Shown piece by piece: positions 25,692-33,215 of a stretch of 38,898 nt of DNA. The position numbers and the translations under genes are program-made. Under the pieces are notes generated by a model that saw only the letters and a list, made by a program, of their open reading frames with translations, was not told the DNA's origin and searched no databases. This stretch comes from Desulfobacterota bacterium AH_259_B03_O07 (GTDB lineage: Bacteria; Desulfobacterota_D; UBA1144; Nemesobacterales; CSP1-2), in assembly GCA_027717645.1 (NCBI GenBank), contig JALLOG010000015.1, positions 1 to 38,898 on the forward strand. Direction: 5' to 3'. Positions within the stretch are counted from its first letter, which is position 1. The number at the start of each line of letters is the position of its first letter.

Positions 25692-26901
25692 TTTAAAGAC
25701 AATAAGTACACATATCCAACTACTTTTCCCCCGCAAATTTAAAAATAGCGAGTTTATAGAAACAGCATGTTTCGCCAATGGTACTAGGAAAGTTGATAAT
25801 GCCATATGGATTAATTCAAAACAGGATTTAGAGAAGCTAGAAAAGTTCTCTAATTTAAATCTATCCATTGGTAATTCACTACGCATAGGTGATACAAAGA
25901 AGGAAGGGGCTAGTGCAAGAGCGTCATCTTCTGATTGTGGAGGTAAGTTAGTTCATGTATTCGATATTGAAAATGAAGAGGAACATAAAAAATCAAGGGA
26001 GCAGGGGCAATCGATACAGAAAGAAGTAGTAAAAGGACATATTGAAGATTTTCTTACAAGAATCAATCCAATATATAACTGCAGACCACTATATTTAGCA
26101 TATACCGGCGGAGGAGGACAAGTAGGTATTAGACTGTCCCGAGAAATACCCCCCCACGAGCAAAAACACTTCGGAGAAGCTCTTAAATTAGTTTTCCGCA
26201 GCTATGGAGCCTTAATAGAGAAAGATCATAAGACAGGTGAGATAATAAATCCTATAGGAGCAGACCCAAGTAGATTTGATGTAGCAGGATTACAAAGACT
26301 CATTGGTTCATATAACCATGAGAGAAAAGTACAAACATCTTTCCTAGAAATTAATAGAAATTCTAAGTCATTAGATGTTGATAAGATATTCGAGAAAGCA
26401 AAAGAAATTCAAGCTCAGAATGATAAGAAGACAGTTAAAAAAATAATTGCATCTAACCCAAATTATGAAAAATGGAATGAGTTTATAGATAAAGACTTAA
26501 TCCCCAAGATTACGTTTTCACAATTATTGTTAGACCAAGGTTGGATAGGTCAAGATAAGGGCCAGTACTGGCTATTTAATTGTAACTTACACCCCCCTGA
26601 TAATCATCCTTCCTTTACAGTCTGGAACGATATTGCGGGAGCTAAGGACTACCATACGGGCAGGGGATACAACCCCATTTCTCTGATAATGGAGATCAAA
26701 AATCTTAATTTTAAAGAGGCCTTAAGGTATCTTGCAGATTATGTTGGTATAGACTGTCCCGATTTTGACCCCCCCATAGCAAATAAAAGGAATAGTCGTA
26801 AAAAAAAGGATAAAGATCATAGTTGTGTGTGGGGGGGGGCATTTTCGGGACACCCTACGAAATTATCTAAATTCTGGTGGAGATCTTTATATAAAAAGTA
26901 A
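25681..26901 (+). CDS. AEP-like primase with degenerate CHC2 finger
   Basis: A 406-aa protein of a replication module. The N-terminal half has the order of archaeo-eukaryotic primase motifs: an acidic pair in VHVFDIENEE (Asp95, Glu97), a glycine turn YTGGGGQVGIRL where a histidine is normally expected, and GADPSRFDVAGLQRLIGSYN, which matches the third motif. Residues about 297-356 look like a CHC2 finger (FNCNLHPPDNHPSFTVWN, then NPISLIMEIKNLNFKEALRYL), but only the C-x2-H pair is kept and the second cysteine pair is replaced by YHTGRG. The frame leaves homology at a run of nine G (26831-26839) and ends soon after, while the ATPase continues in another frame. Confidence 0.65.
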   Translation: MTHDLKTISTHIQLLFPRKFKNSEFIETACFANGTRKVDNAIWINSKQDLEKLEKFSNLNLSIGNSLRIGDTKKEGASARASSSDCGGKLVHVFDIENEEEHKKSREQGQSIQKEVVKGHIEDFLTRINPIYNCRPLYLAYTGGGGQVGIRLSREIPPHEQKHFGEALKLVFRSYGALIEKDHKTGEIINPIGADPSRFDVAGLQRLIGSYNHERKVQTSFLEINRNSKSLDVDKIFEKAKEIQAQNDKKTVKKIIASNPNYEKWNEFIDKDLIPKITFSQLLLDQGWIGQDKGQYWLFNCNLHPPDNHPSFTVWNDIAGAKDYHTGRGYNPISLIMEIKNLNFKEALRYLADYVGIDCPDFDPPIANKRNSRKKKDKDHSCVWGGAFSGHPTKLSKFWWRSLYKK

Positions 26902-28282
26902 TGTCACTTTTCAGGATGTTATTAATGAGGCAAAGAAGTTTTTATATGTTACCTCCGACACTGAATATGCTTTTAAATTAGCACTGGCAAGTACAGTTGG
27001 TAATTACTTTGATGATGATCCAACATGGCTACTAGTTGTCGCTCCTCCATCATCTGCAAAGACCGAAATCATAATATCTATAGGTGGAAGTCCATTTGCT
27101 TGGAATATCTCCAGCTTTACGTCTAAAACCTTAGCTTCGGGGGATAAAAACAGTAAGAACGCATCCTTATTATCTAGAATCGGTGGGTTTGGATTAATTT
27201 TTCTAAAGGATCTTACTACAATTCTTGAACTCCACCCTACTGAAAGGGGAGAAATCTTTTCACAGCTTAGAGAAATTTATGATGGGAGGTTTTTTAAAAC
27301 ATTCGGAAATGGAGTCGTAATAGATTGGAAGGGGAAAATTGGCGTAATAGGGGCCTGCACTCCAATTATAGAAAAGTATGGAGAGATCTTCAAAGTATTG
27401 GGAGAAAGGTTCTTAATCTGCCGAATAAATGATATATCTGAGGAAAATGAAGATTTAGCGATAGATAAGGCTCTATCTGACCAAAGTGACTCAATTCACT
27501 TTGCTAGAGATTGCTTACAAAATTCGGTGGACGAGCTTTTGAAGGATTGTTTATATGATGCTCTAAATGAAAAAATTGAATTGAGTGATGAGAATTTAAA
27601 TATGATTAAAGTCTGTTCCAAATTCATTTCCTATACACGTGCTATAGTAGTTAGGGATTCATACAACAGAGAGGAAATTCTAGTCAAACCATTCAAAGAA
27701 TCCTCAATGAGACTAGCTAAGCAGCTAAAAAGTCTCGTTAAAGGCTTATGTCTAATTGATAATGTAAACATCCCAACAAATGATCATATCAACATCTTGT
27801 TTAGGGTCGCCTTGGATAATATCCCTTCAATAAAAAGAGAAATCATAGAGGCAGTACCTGAAGAGGGTATTTACGCCACAGATTTAGCACGTAAGCTAGG
27901 ATATAGCGAAGAAAGTCGGTACTTCCGTCGGATAATTGAAGACTTATCAATGTTGAGGATATTGGAAAGAAAAAAGGAAAGTAATCGTGTCACTATTTTT
28001 CAATCAGATGTAATTCGTAATTTTTATACCAAGTGTAGTAGTTTACAAAATACAGCAACGGAAGAAGAAAGTGCAATCGGTGAGACATCAAAGGAAGAGG
28101 AAAATCATAATTTATCAACAGAACAAACAAAAATTGACCAAATAAGGGACACTCCCTATGGACCCCAATTTAAAATAGAGACACCCGATGAAAATGGCAA
28201 GCCAATTATTCAGATTATAACTTCTGAATCCGATAATTATGAAGAGATAAAAAACCTATATGAGGAACAAAACAGATCTTAA
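26825..28282 (+). CDS. AAA/SF3-like ATPase of the replication module
   Basis: About 485 aa in the frame that opens at GTG 26825. The Walker A variant is LLVVAPPSSAKTEIIISIGG (the usual SSGKTE has G changed to A). The Walker B region is GFGLIFLKDLTTIL and LREIYDGRF...GKIGVIGACTP matches the mobile-element ATPases that act with a primase. A winged-helix-like segment (YATDLARKLGYSEESRYFRR) and an acidic tail follow. No good start or ribosome site exists beyond the G run, so it is either initiated at GTG or made by fusion with the preceding primase frame, from which it differs by one base. Confidence 0.68.
   Translation: MCGGGHFRDTLRNYLNSGGDLYIKSNVTFQDVINEAKKFLYVTSDTEYAFKLALASTVGNYFDDDPTWLLVVAPPSSAKTEIIISIGGSPFAWNISSFTSKTLASGDKNSKNASLLSRIGGFGLIFLKDLTTILELHPTERGEIFSQLREIYDGRFFKTFGNGVVIDWKGKIGVIGACTPIIEKYGEIFKVLGERFLICRINDISEENEDLAIDKALSDQSDSIHFARDCLQNSVDELLKDCLYDALNEKIELSDENLNMIKVCSKFISYTRAIVVRDSYNREEILVKPFKESSMRLAKQLKSLVKGLCLIDNVNIPTNDHINILFRVALDNIPSIKREIIEAVPEEGIYATDLARKLGYSEESRYFRRIIEDLSMLRILERKKESNRVTIFQSDVIRNFYTKCSSLQNTATEEESAIGETSKEEENHNLSTEQTKIDQIRDTPYGPQFKIETPDENGKPIIQIITSESDNYEEIKNLYEEQNRS
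26831..26839 (+). repeat. Nine-G homopolymer at the primase/ATPase junction
   Basis: The run G9 lies where the primase frame loses homology and the ATPase frame opens. With eight G the two frames would join into a single protein of 866 aa. C runs of six or seven also occur upstream in the same gene (26148-26155, 26591-26597, 26768-26776). Confidence 0.9.
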
Positions 28283-28439
28283 CCGGATCGTGTTAGAAGG
28301 CTTATGTCTCAAATGCTTTTATCTTAATTTTGAAGAGAATGGTGAGAAATTTGTATGTGCGAATTATAAAATCGAACTTGACGCACGTAAACTAAGAGTT
28401 TATATTATTATTGATCCACTGAAACCTCGAATGAGTTAG
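28260..28439 (+). CDS. Small 59-aa protein, possible zinc-binding
   Basis: The ATG lies inside the end of the ATPase gene, overlapping by 23 bases. The product has LEGLCLKCFYLNFEENGEKF then VCANYKIELDARKL, with CxxC and a later Cys that could hold a metal ion. Downstream, VYIIIDPLKPRM ends it 14 bases before the convergent DUF3800 gene. Length and composition look protein-like, but the ribosome site is weak and no family is recognised; GTG 28290 is another possible start. Confidence 0.5.
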   Translation: MRNKTDLNRIVLEGLCLKCFYLNFEENGEKFVCANYKIELDARKLRVYIIIDPLKPRMS

Positions 28440-28453
28440 TAGGTGGAGTTTTT

Positions 28454-29248
28454 TCATTTAGGGTGGTAAACAATTCCATAAGGATCTTCATTAGAAGCAT
28501 CCGTATTTAAACTTGGTATTAAAGTATCTAACCAGCCTTCTAACTTCATCAAATCAATGACTGACGGTGTCCGTGCATGACGTTTTCCTACTCCTAAATT
28601 CAAGAGAGAATATGAATAAACAATAAATGAGACTAAATCACAAACCTGAATAAAATTAGAATGCTTAGAGCTTACTGGCAACGGATCTTCAATTAATAAC
28701 CTTATGGGTATATCTCGTACTGCAGATTGAAATTTAGATGGGATAGGATTGTATTCCTTGATTCTCTCTACTGTCTGCCTCATTATCCCGACTCTACCAT
28801 CATCTGTAATAATTATAAAATGAGGTTTTTTGGGTGATTCTAGTTTTGAAAGATCGGTTTCTATTCGATTGATTGAAAAATCTAAAGCTTTGTCTAATAC
28901 TTTATAGCTATCTAAGAAGATTAGTGGCTTATTAATAACAACATTAATTAATTTTACATCTAATTGTGAAATCAGACCCACTAGCAAATCGATAATAAAA
29001 ATTCTCTGAGAATCTGACATTTCTAACTTATCATATGGCCTTTTATTTAAAATAAAATCTCTAGTATGAAATTCTAATCTGAGTGGGAAATTATATGCCT
29101 TTTTTAAATATTCTCTGTAATCAAAAAGATCTTTATATACCTCGTTCCATTGTCGATGATGCAAGTATAAGCCAGTTAGAACAAAAATAGGAGTTGTATA
29201 TTCTGGATAACCATCATCACCAGTTTCATCATAATAGCAAATAAACAT
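28454..29248 (-). CDS. DUF3800 protein
   Basis: A 264-aa soluble protein of the DUF3800 group. It starts with the family motif CYYDETGDDGYPEY (Asp7, Glu8), followed by PIFVLTGLYLHHRQW, a middle TDDGRVGIMRQTVERI, and the ending IEDPLPVSSKHSNFIQVCDL with acidic and serine residues that recall RNase H-like folds. DUF3800 genes are frequent in mobile elements, prophages and defence islands; the activity is not established to my knowledge. It converges with the 59-aa gene. Confidence 0.85.
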   Translation of the reverse strand: MFICYYDETGDDGYPEYTTPIFVLTGLYLHHRQWNEVYKDLFDYREYLKKAYNFPLRLEFHTRDFILNKRPYDKLEMSDSQRIFIIDLLVGLISQLDVKLINVVINKPLIFLDSYKVLDKALDFSINRIETDLSKLESPKKPHFIIITDDGRVGIMRQTVERIKEYNPIPSKFQSAVRDIPIRLLIEDPLPVSSKHSNFIQVCDLVSFIVYSYSLLNLGVGKRHARTPSVIDLMKLEGWLDTLIPSLNTDASNEDPYGIVYHPK

Positions 29249-29388
29249 TTTATTAAAATAATAATTAAATTAAATATTCCAATACTAAAAATCATGTGAG
29301 AGTTTATTCTTAAATTAAAGAATCATGACCATGCAAAACAAAACCCTCGAACACTTCCGAATATCCATTAAAGCAGCCTAAGAAGAAT

Positions 29389-29550
29389 ATGAAAAAACTT
29401 ATATTAGCATCTATTATCCTAATAGCTGTATTAGTTACCTTTGCTTATGCACAGGATGGTTGTAGAACCTATATTATACTGACTCCTGGTGGGCAGCTAA
29501 CGTGCTTAGAGTGCTGTATTGATGGAATCTGCACTGTGACTTGTACCTAA
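29389..29550 (+). CDS. Tiny Cys-rich exported peptide, 53 aa
   Basis: The signal peptide MKKLILASIILIAVLVTFAY, cleaved near AYA-QD, leaves a mature chain of about 31 residues with six cysteines: QDGCRTYIILTPGGQ then LTCLECCIDGICTVTCT. An AAGAAG lies upstream of the ATG. Six cysteines in about 31 residues fit three disulfides, as in secreted toxins, bacteriocin-like or surface peptides, but no maturation genes are nearby. I know of no family name. It lies between DUF3800 and the palindrome-rich tract. Confidence 0.72.
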   Translation: MKKLILASIILIAVLVTFAYAQDGCRTYIILTPGGQLTCLECCIDGICTVTCT

Positions 29551-29591
29551 TATGAACATACTCAGAATAAGAGAACCTGTCTGGAAAAGTA

Positions 29592-29755
29592 GGAGTGTAA
29601 GTATATCCGGCTTTATGAGCAAGAGCCGGAAGGAGGGTTACCCTCCCACCGGCTTGGAGTGTACGTTAGACGTTGGGTCTGAGACTGTTTTCTAATCGAG
29701 GTATGAATCGAGGATGAGAACGTGTCTCCTACTGAAGGTAGCGCCCAACCCCATT
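29592..29755. repeat. Nested palindromes between two small exported genes
   Basis: TCCGGCT (29606) can pair with AGCCGGA (29624), but AGCCGG can also pair with CCGGCT (29649), enclosing a second stem GGAGGGTtACCCTCC (29632-29646). GGAGTGTAAGT and GGAGTGTACGT flank the structure as direct repeats. Further on, GTTGGGT (29672) and GCCCAAC (29743) form another inverted pair. The tract is GC-richer than its surroundings and lies 40 bases past the DUF1566 stop on the opposite strand. Confidence 0.65.
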
Positions 29756-29793
29756 TGACAAATGATCAAATTCTCAAATAACCAAATGACCAA

Positions 29794-30375
29794 TCACGGA
29801 CCTATGGTACGCACCGCACGAACATTGTCGCCGAAGCTCTTACTGAATTCCGCCACGCCACCAATGAAGAAATTGACGCCCCACACGTTGGAGGCGTTGC
29901 TGGCGAGCGTAGTAGACGTCCAGTAGCCGGTTTCGATAGTCGGGCCAAAAATCGGATTGATGCAAGGGCCAGTCCCAGGGCCACACATACCCTCGCTCAA
30001 ATCAAGAATGGTCAGCAACTCCGCCAGAGTCGGTATACGCCAGTCCGTAAAACCGCCCAAACCACTCTGAGTACTGCCAGTACTATCGTCCGTTGGTCCA
30101 TTCACCTCGCTGATCCAGTCACTCATCGAAGTGTTCCAGCCTAATACATCATCTACGCAGTGCAGACAACCGGAACCTGCCACCTTCTTCTCCCACATAA
30201 GCCCTGTCATATTGTCCGTCACAGTCCCGTCACCGTTGTCTACAAAGCGCTCAGACCCATTCAATGGCTCTCCTACATCATCCTGAGCCTTACCATCATT
30301 ATCACTATCACACCCAAGGGCAAATGCTAAAAATAGCAATAAGGGTAAAACTAAAAAAAACTTAATGCCTTTCAT
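29794..30375 (-). CDS. DUF1566 lipoprotein
   Basis: A 193-aa outer lipoprotein: MKGIKFFLVLPLLLFLAFAL then lipobox LGC with Cys22. The mature part is one DUF1566/Lcl C-terminal domain with RFVDNGDGTVTDNMTGLMWE, GFTDWRIPTLAELLTILDLS and a closing VRAVRTIGP, which is related to C-type lectin folds. Four cysteines in the middle (GSGCLHC, MCGPGTGPC) probably form disulfides. Base composition is richer in G and C than the neighbours, suggesting separate acquisition. The role is probably surface binding; the ligand is unknown. Confidence 0.87.
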   Translation of the reverse strand: MKGIKFFLVLPLLLFLAFALGCDSDNDGKAQDDVGEPLNGSERFVDNGDGTVTDNMTGLMWEKKVAGSGCLHCVDDVLGWNTSMSDWISEVNGPTDDSTGSTQSGLGGFTDWRIPTLAELLTILDLSEGMCGPGTGPCINPIFGPTIETGYWTSTTLASNASNVWGVNFFIGGVAEFSKSFGDNVRAVRTIGP

Positions 30376-30526
30376 ATTTTCTCCCCCCTTTGAGATATTA
30401 TTTGATTTAGCTAAAAGTATAGCTTAAGAAAATAATAATGTAGTGTGAGATTAATTTCCCGTATTTGCCATCCTTTCTAAAGAGAAGTTATACCCCCTGT
30501 GTAAACACGAACTTCAAATAAAATAT

Positions 30527-30670
30527 ACCACGAGTTGGGATGAGTTGGTGGTGAAGGCTATAACAAATACAAATAGCAATACCTCAGTTATTTTATCCCT
30601 AATCAAGGGGTATACATAAAAAGCGTTGGGGGATATGGATGTTTGGCAACCCCTAGGGGTATACCCCCTC
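30527..30670 (+). repeat. Dispersed repeat, copy B (related to 18247-18360)
   Basis: CACGAGTTGGGATGAGTTGG and TGGTG, then after 51 bases AAGGGGTATAC and further CCCCTAGGGGTATACCCCC. The order and spacing resemble the minus strand of 18247-18360, so the copies face outward from the 12-kb stretch between them. Confidence 0.6.
30650..30668. promoter_or_regulatory. Overlapping palindromes CCCCTAGGGG and GGGGTATACCCC
   Basis: Two perfect palindromes share four G bases, giving CCCCTAGGGGTATACCCC. Related TATACCCC words lie at 30488-30497, inverted at 30607-30615, and in weaker form at 30694-30700. This clustering looks like protein-binding sites or iterons; what binds is unknown. Confidence 0.4.
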
Positions 30671-31361
30671 CCCGTGCCTTAATTAGCTGCTACATACCCC
30701 CCCACCCCTCATTAGATATATTTAAATGTGTTTATGAAAGTCCTAAGCTATAAATAAATTATAACTATCTGATTCAATACGGGCATATGTAACGCATACC
30801 ATGCCTATGTATTTATATGATATTGGGGATATTCTAAAGAACTAATCGAGGGGTGTTGTAACTCCAGCTAATGATTAGGTTAATTATCAATGACCTGAAC
30901 ACCATATATTGTGCTATTGCCTAATCTTACCAGATGGGCTGTTAACAGTAAAATGTTTAGAATTGTCAATGATTTACTGGAATTAGGCCATAATTATAGA
31001 TGATTTAACTATTAAGTGGGATTAATTAACCATGACGGTTGTATCAATAATAACCATGAACCTACGATAATTGAGGGTAAATTAAGCCATGAAAAAGAAT
31101 GTAATAATTTAAGTAGGTTACAAATTCGACGAGTTTACAGTATGTGCCTTATCAGACCCTGACAACTAACACTACATCTTGTGATTAGTATATTTAAGGT
31201 GGTGAGTTTACATAGGTATTAACGGACGTTATATCAAGGGGGAGAGACGGGTGAATACCCATCGCCTATGTCGAACAAACACCCGTCCGGTGATGATGAG
31301 GCCTTATTAAAATATTTCAAGGCAATCAATCCTGAGATAGCCTATATTCACTATACTTCCT

Positions 31362-31838
31362 TTAGTCATCTAAGTCCACATCTATTATTTGAACACCATC
31401 TGGTTTCTGCTTCTTCCTTTTTTCCTTTAAGTCTTCAGGCATTACTGAAGGATTGGGACCAAAGCAATAAACCAAGCCAGCTACCTTGTGATCTATTTCA
31501 AGCTTATTCTTTATATCGCCTCTCAGCTCAGCTACAAGCTTCTGTTGTCCTAACTTCCCTTCTTGTGCCTGTAAAGTAATACTCTGATACGTATCAAAGG
31601 TACCTCTTTTAATAACATCCATCCTATGTTCATCTAAGTACAAATCCATGTCTTTATTATGTTTTATCTTATATTTCCACTTGTTTGCCTTAAAGCTATC
31701 AAAATTGATATTTAGTTTATTACATATACCCTTAAAAGTAATAACTTCTTGGCCATTATCGAGCTTATATTTGAGAACTTTTCGCAGAATTGGGGGGAAA
31801 TCCCTAATATTTATATCTTTTTTAGCTATTTCCTTCAC
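31362..31838 (-). CDS. Unknown 158-aa protein of the element
   Basis: I do not recognise this protein. It is charged and mostly helical, with MKEIAKKDINIRDFPPILRK, a middle FDTYQSITLQAQEGKLGQQK, and a basic C-terminal stretch (DLKEKRKKQKPDG) ending in an acidic VQIIDVDLDD. The size, charge and helical look are like small terminase or regulator subunits of phages, but nothing specific proves it. The start is GTG with no ribosome site: a TATAAT sits only a few bases before it inside a perfect palindrome (31834-31859), so the mRNA is probably leaderless. Confidence 0.62.
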   Translation of the reverse strand: MKEIAKKDINIRDFPPILRKVLKYKLDNGQEVITFKGICNKLNINFDSFKANKWKYKIKHNKDMDLYLDEHRMDVIKRGTFDTYQSITLQAQEGKLGQQKLVAELRGDIKNKLEIDHKVAGLVYCFGPNPSVMPEDLKEKRKKQKPDGVQIIDVDLDD

Positions 31839-31859
31839 AAGTTATATTATACTTGTGAA
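31834..31859 (-). promoter_or_regulatory. Operator-promoter over the GTG start of the 158-aa gene
   Basis: TTCACAAGT and ACTTGTGAA form a perfect nine-base inverted repeat with eight bases between. On the minus strand TATAAT (31851-31846) lies between the arms, and the GTG start (31838) is within the downstream arm. A bound regulator would cover both -10 and start codon. The -35 is weak (TTTCTC-like). Confidence 0.62.
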
Positions 31860-32294
31860 TTGAATAAAGAGAAAGGCTACATTGCATACGGTAACCAGTT
31901 TTTGTGACCCCAATTTCCCCTGAGATAGCCCTTTTATGTGATATTAAAGTTAGCCTAAAGTAACCTAATAACTGCTATTTTTAATAGGATCTAGCCTATG
32001 ATTGTAATGGCTCAAATCCATAATTCTATTATGTTTTACGTTATAATAGTACCTCTGACAATTAAACCTATTTTAATCAATATAAATGTGCTTACCTGTG
32101 TCACTAAAAGTTATATTATTTACCCCATTTTTGGGCTAATATTTGAGTATTTTTGTCAATTTAGGTGGGAAATCTGATAGTTTTGGTAAAGATTTGGATA
32201 ATTCTTTCATATAATAAATTTACCATTTTATCATGCTATAGATAAGACAAGAAACATTTCAAGAATATATAGGTACAGTTTAGGTGTGTTAAAT
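31839..32294. other. Gene-free AT-rich interval
   Basis: About 450 very AT-rich bases between the HEPN stop and the GTG gene. Apart from the palindrome at its start I see no structure or frame worth calling. Confidence 0.5.
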
Positions 32295-32669
32295 CTAAAT
32301 TCTTCTATCAACCTTAGCTGAAATCCATTTTGCATGCTTTAACAATCTTTCGGCCGTTGATCTATTTAAGTCTCTATCTAATTCGTAATCTGCATTATTT
32401 CTCATTCTTCTTAAGTTTCCAAGTCTATCAGCAATATCGCTATGGTTGAGCTTGTATAGCGATTCGACGTTAATTCTGTGATGTTCCACGTTATCTGTTT
32501 TTTCATATGTACTTCCAATCCTTGAATTATTCTTCAATTTTTCTCTGACGTGATGAAAAGCAAAATAATAGGCTCTACTTATTGAGCTTCTGAGAAAAGC
32601 CGAATCGTCGGACGTACCATTTTCTAATAATTTCTCTGCGACTTCTAAAAAACTTTTATGGCTAATCAT
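32295..32669 (-). CDS. HEPN-domain protein, UPF0332-like
   Basis: A 124-aa helical protein with the HEPN pattern. Residues 24-45 (AFLRSSISRAYYFAFHHVRE) match the SRAYYAAFHAAR helix of UPF0332/COG1895 proteins, and residues 84-97 (GNLRRMRNNADYELD) match the LRRxRNxADY helix. Arg32 and His39 could be an R-x6-H pair; the later RNxxxH motif of active HEPN ribonucleases has Tyr at the expected His. HEPN proteins often act as RNA-cutting toxins or partners of nucleotidyltransferases. Here the start ATG overlaps the stop of the 175-aa gene by eight bases and no nucleotidyltransferase motif is present, so the partner is of another kind. Confidence 0.8.
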   Translation of the reverse strand: MISHKSFLEVAEKLLENGTSDDSAFLRSSISRAYYFAFHHVREKLKNNSRIGSTYEKTDNVEHHRINVESLYKLNHSDIADRLGNLRRMRNNADYELDRDLNRSTAERLLKHAKWISAKVDRRI

Positions 32670-33189
32670 TTTTTTTCTGTATTACATTTATAGAAGTTCC
32701 AATTTGCTTTCTCAGATTATAAATAATATCGCTTGTAACACCAGATTCTCTTTGATATTCATTTAAAGATTCATTTACGATTTTTACTACCTCATCCCAT
32801 AATTTACTTTCCTCTTCAAACGTTGATAAGTCCATAGAAACTTCTAATATGAATTTTTCCCAACTAGGTAATTCAATGTCCTGCCAAAATATAGTTTTAA
32901 GTTCATAGTATTCTTTTCTTTTATTAAATTCTCTAAATGAATTGCAAGTGATTAAAACTAATACATTTTTTAAATGAATATTTTGGAGAAGTGAAATCTT
33001 CTCCTGTACTTCATCTTCACAATAGCGTTTAATAAGAGTCAGAGGATCTACAAAAGCTCCGATTATACTCCCTTCATTAGAATTTGAGGTGTCTTGTTCA
33101 CTAGTAATTTCATGGGCAATAATCTGATAGAAAGTGACTACCTTGGAAAAGCCTTCCATAGGTGTATCGTTTGCAATAAATGTTCTCAT
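32662..33189 (-). CDS. Unknown 175-aa partner of the HEPN protein
   Basis: I recognise no family. The first 110 residues mix strands and helices (GFSKVVTFYQIIAHEITSEQ, HLKNVLVLITCNSFREFNKR), and the last 60 are helical and acidic (SKLWDEVVKIVNESLNEYQR). No GSxxxGxxxxSDxD motif of MNT antitoxins is present, nor any PIN, RHH or HTH signature. It lies 26 bases after the 84-aa gene and overlaps the HEPN gene, so all three are translated together. By position it could be the antitoxin, sensor or second effector subunit. Confidence 0.7.
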   Translation of the reverse strand: MRTFIANDTPMEGFSKVVTFYQIIAHEITSEQDTSNSNEGSIIGAFVDPLTLIKRYCEDEVQEKISLLQNIHLKNVLVLITCNSFREFNKRKEYYELKTIFWQDIELPSWEKFILEVSMDLSTFEEESKLWDEVVKIVNESLNEYQRESGVTSDIIYNLRKQIGTSINVIQKKND

Positions 33190-33215
33190 AACTCTTATGT
33201 CTCTCTAAAGTTATT

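Larger units (their letters stand above)
30376..31361. other. Gene-free, repeat-rich interval of the element
   Basis: Nearly 1 kb without a gene that I believe; the plus frame at 31268-31579 overlaps the 158-aa gene and is taken as its shadow. It holds a dispersed repeat (30527-30670), overlapping CCCCTAGGGGTATACCCC palindromes, and several TTAACCATGAC-like words between 30890 and 31095. It may be a replication or transfer origin, or a regulatory or recombination region. Confidence 0.45.

Noticed and set aside
29660-29760. Integron attC-like site (GTTRRRY and RYYYAAC words beside the DUF1566 and small-peptide genes)
   Set aside because: The words occur in the wrong order: GTTGGGT comes before GCCCAAC on both strands, whereas attC begins with RYYYAAC and ends with GTTRRRY. 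No integrase of the IntI type is present.
31268-31579. Plus-strand frame of 103 codons
   Set aside because: It overlaps the 158-aa minus-strand gene, which has better composition and an operator at its start; the plus frame has no ribosome site and an odd composition.
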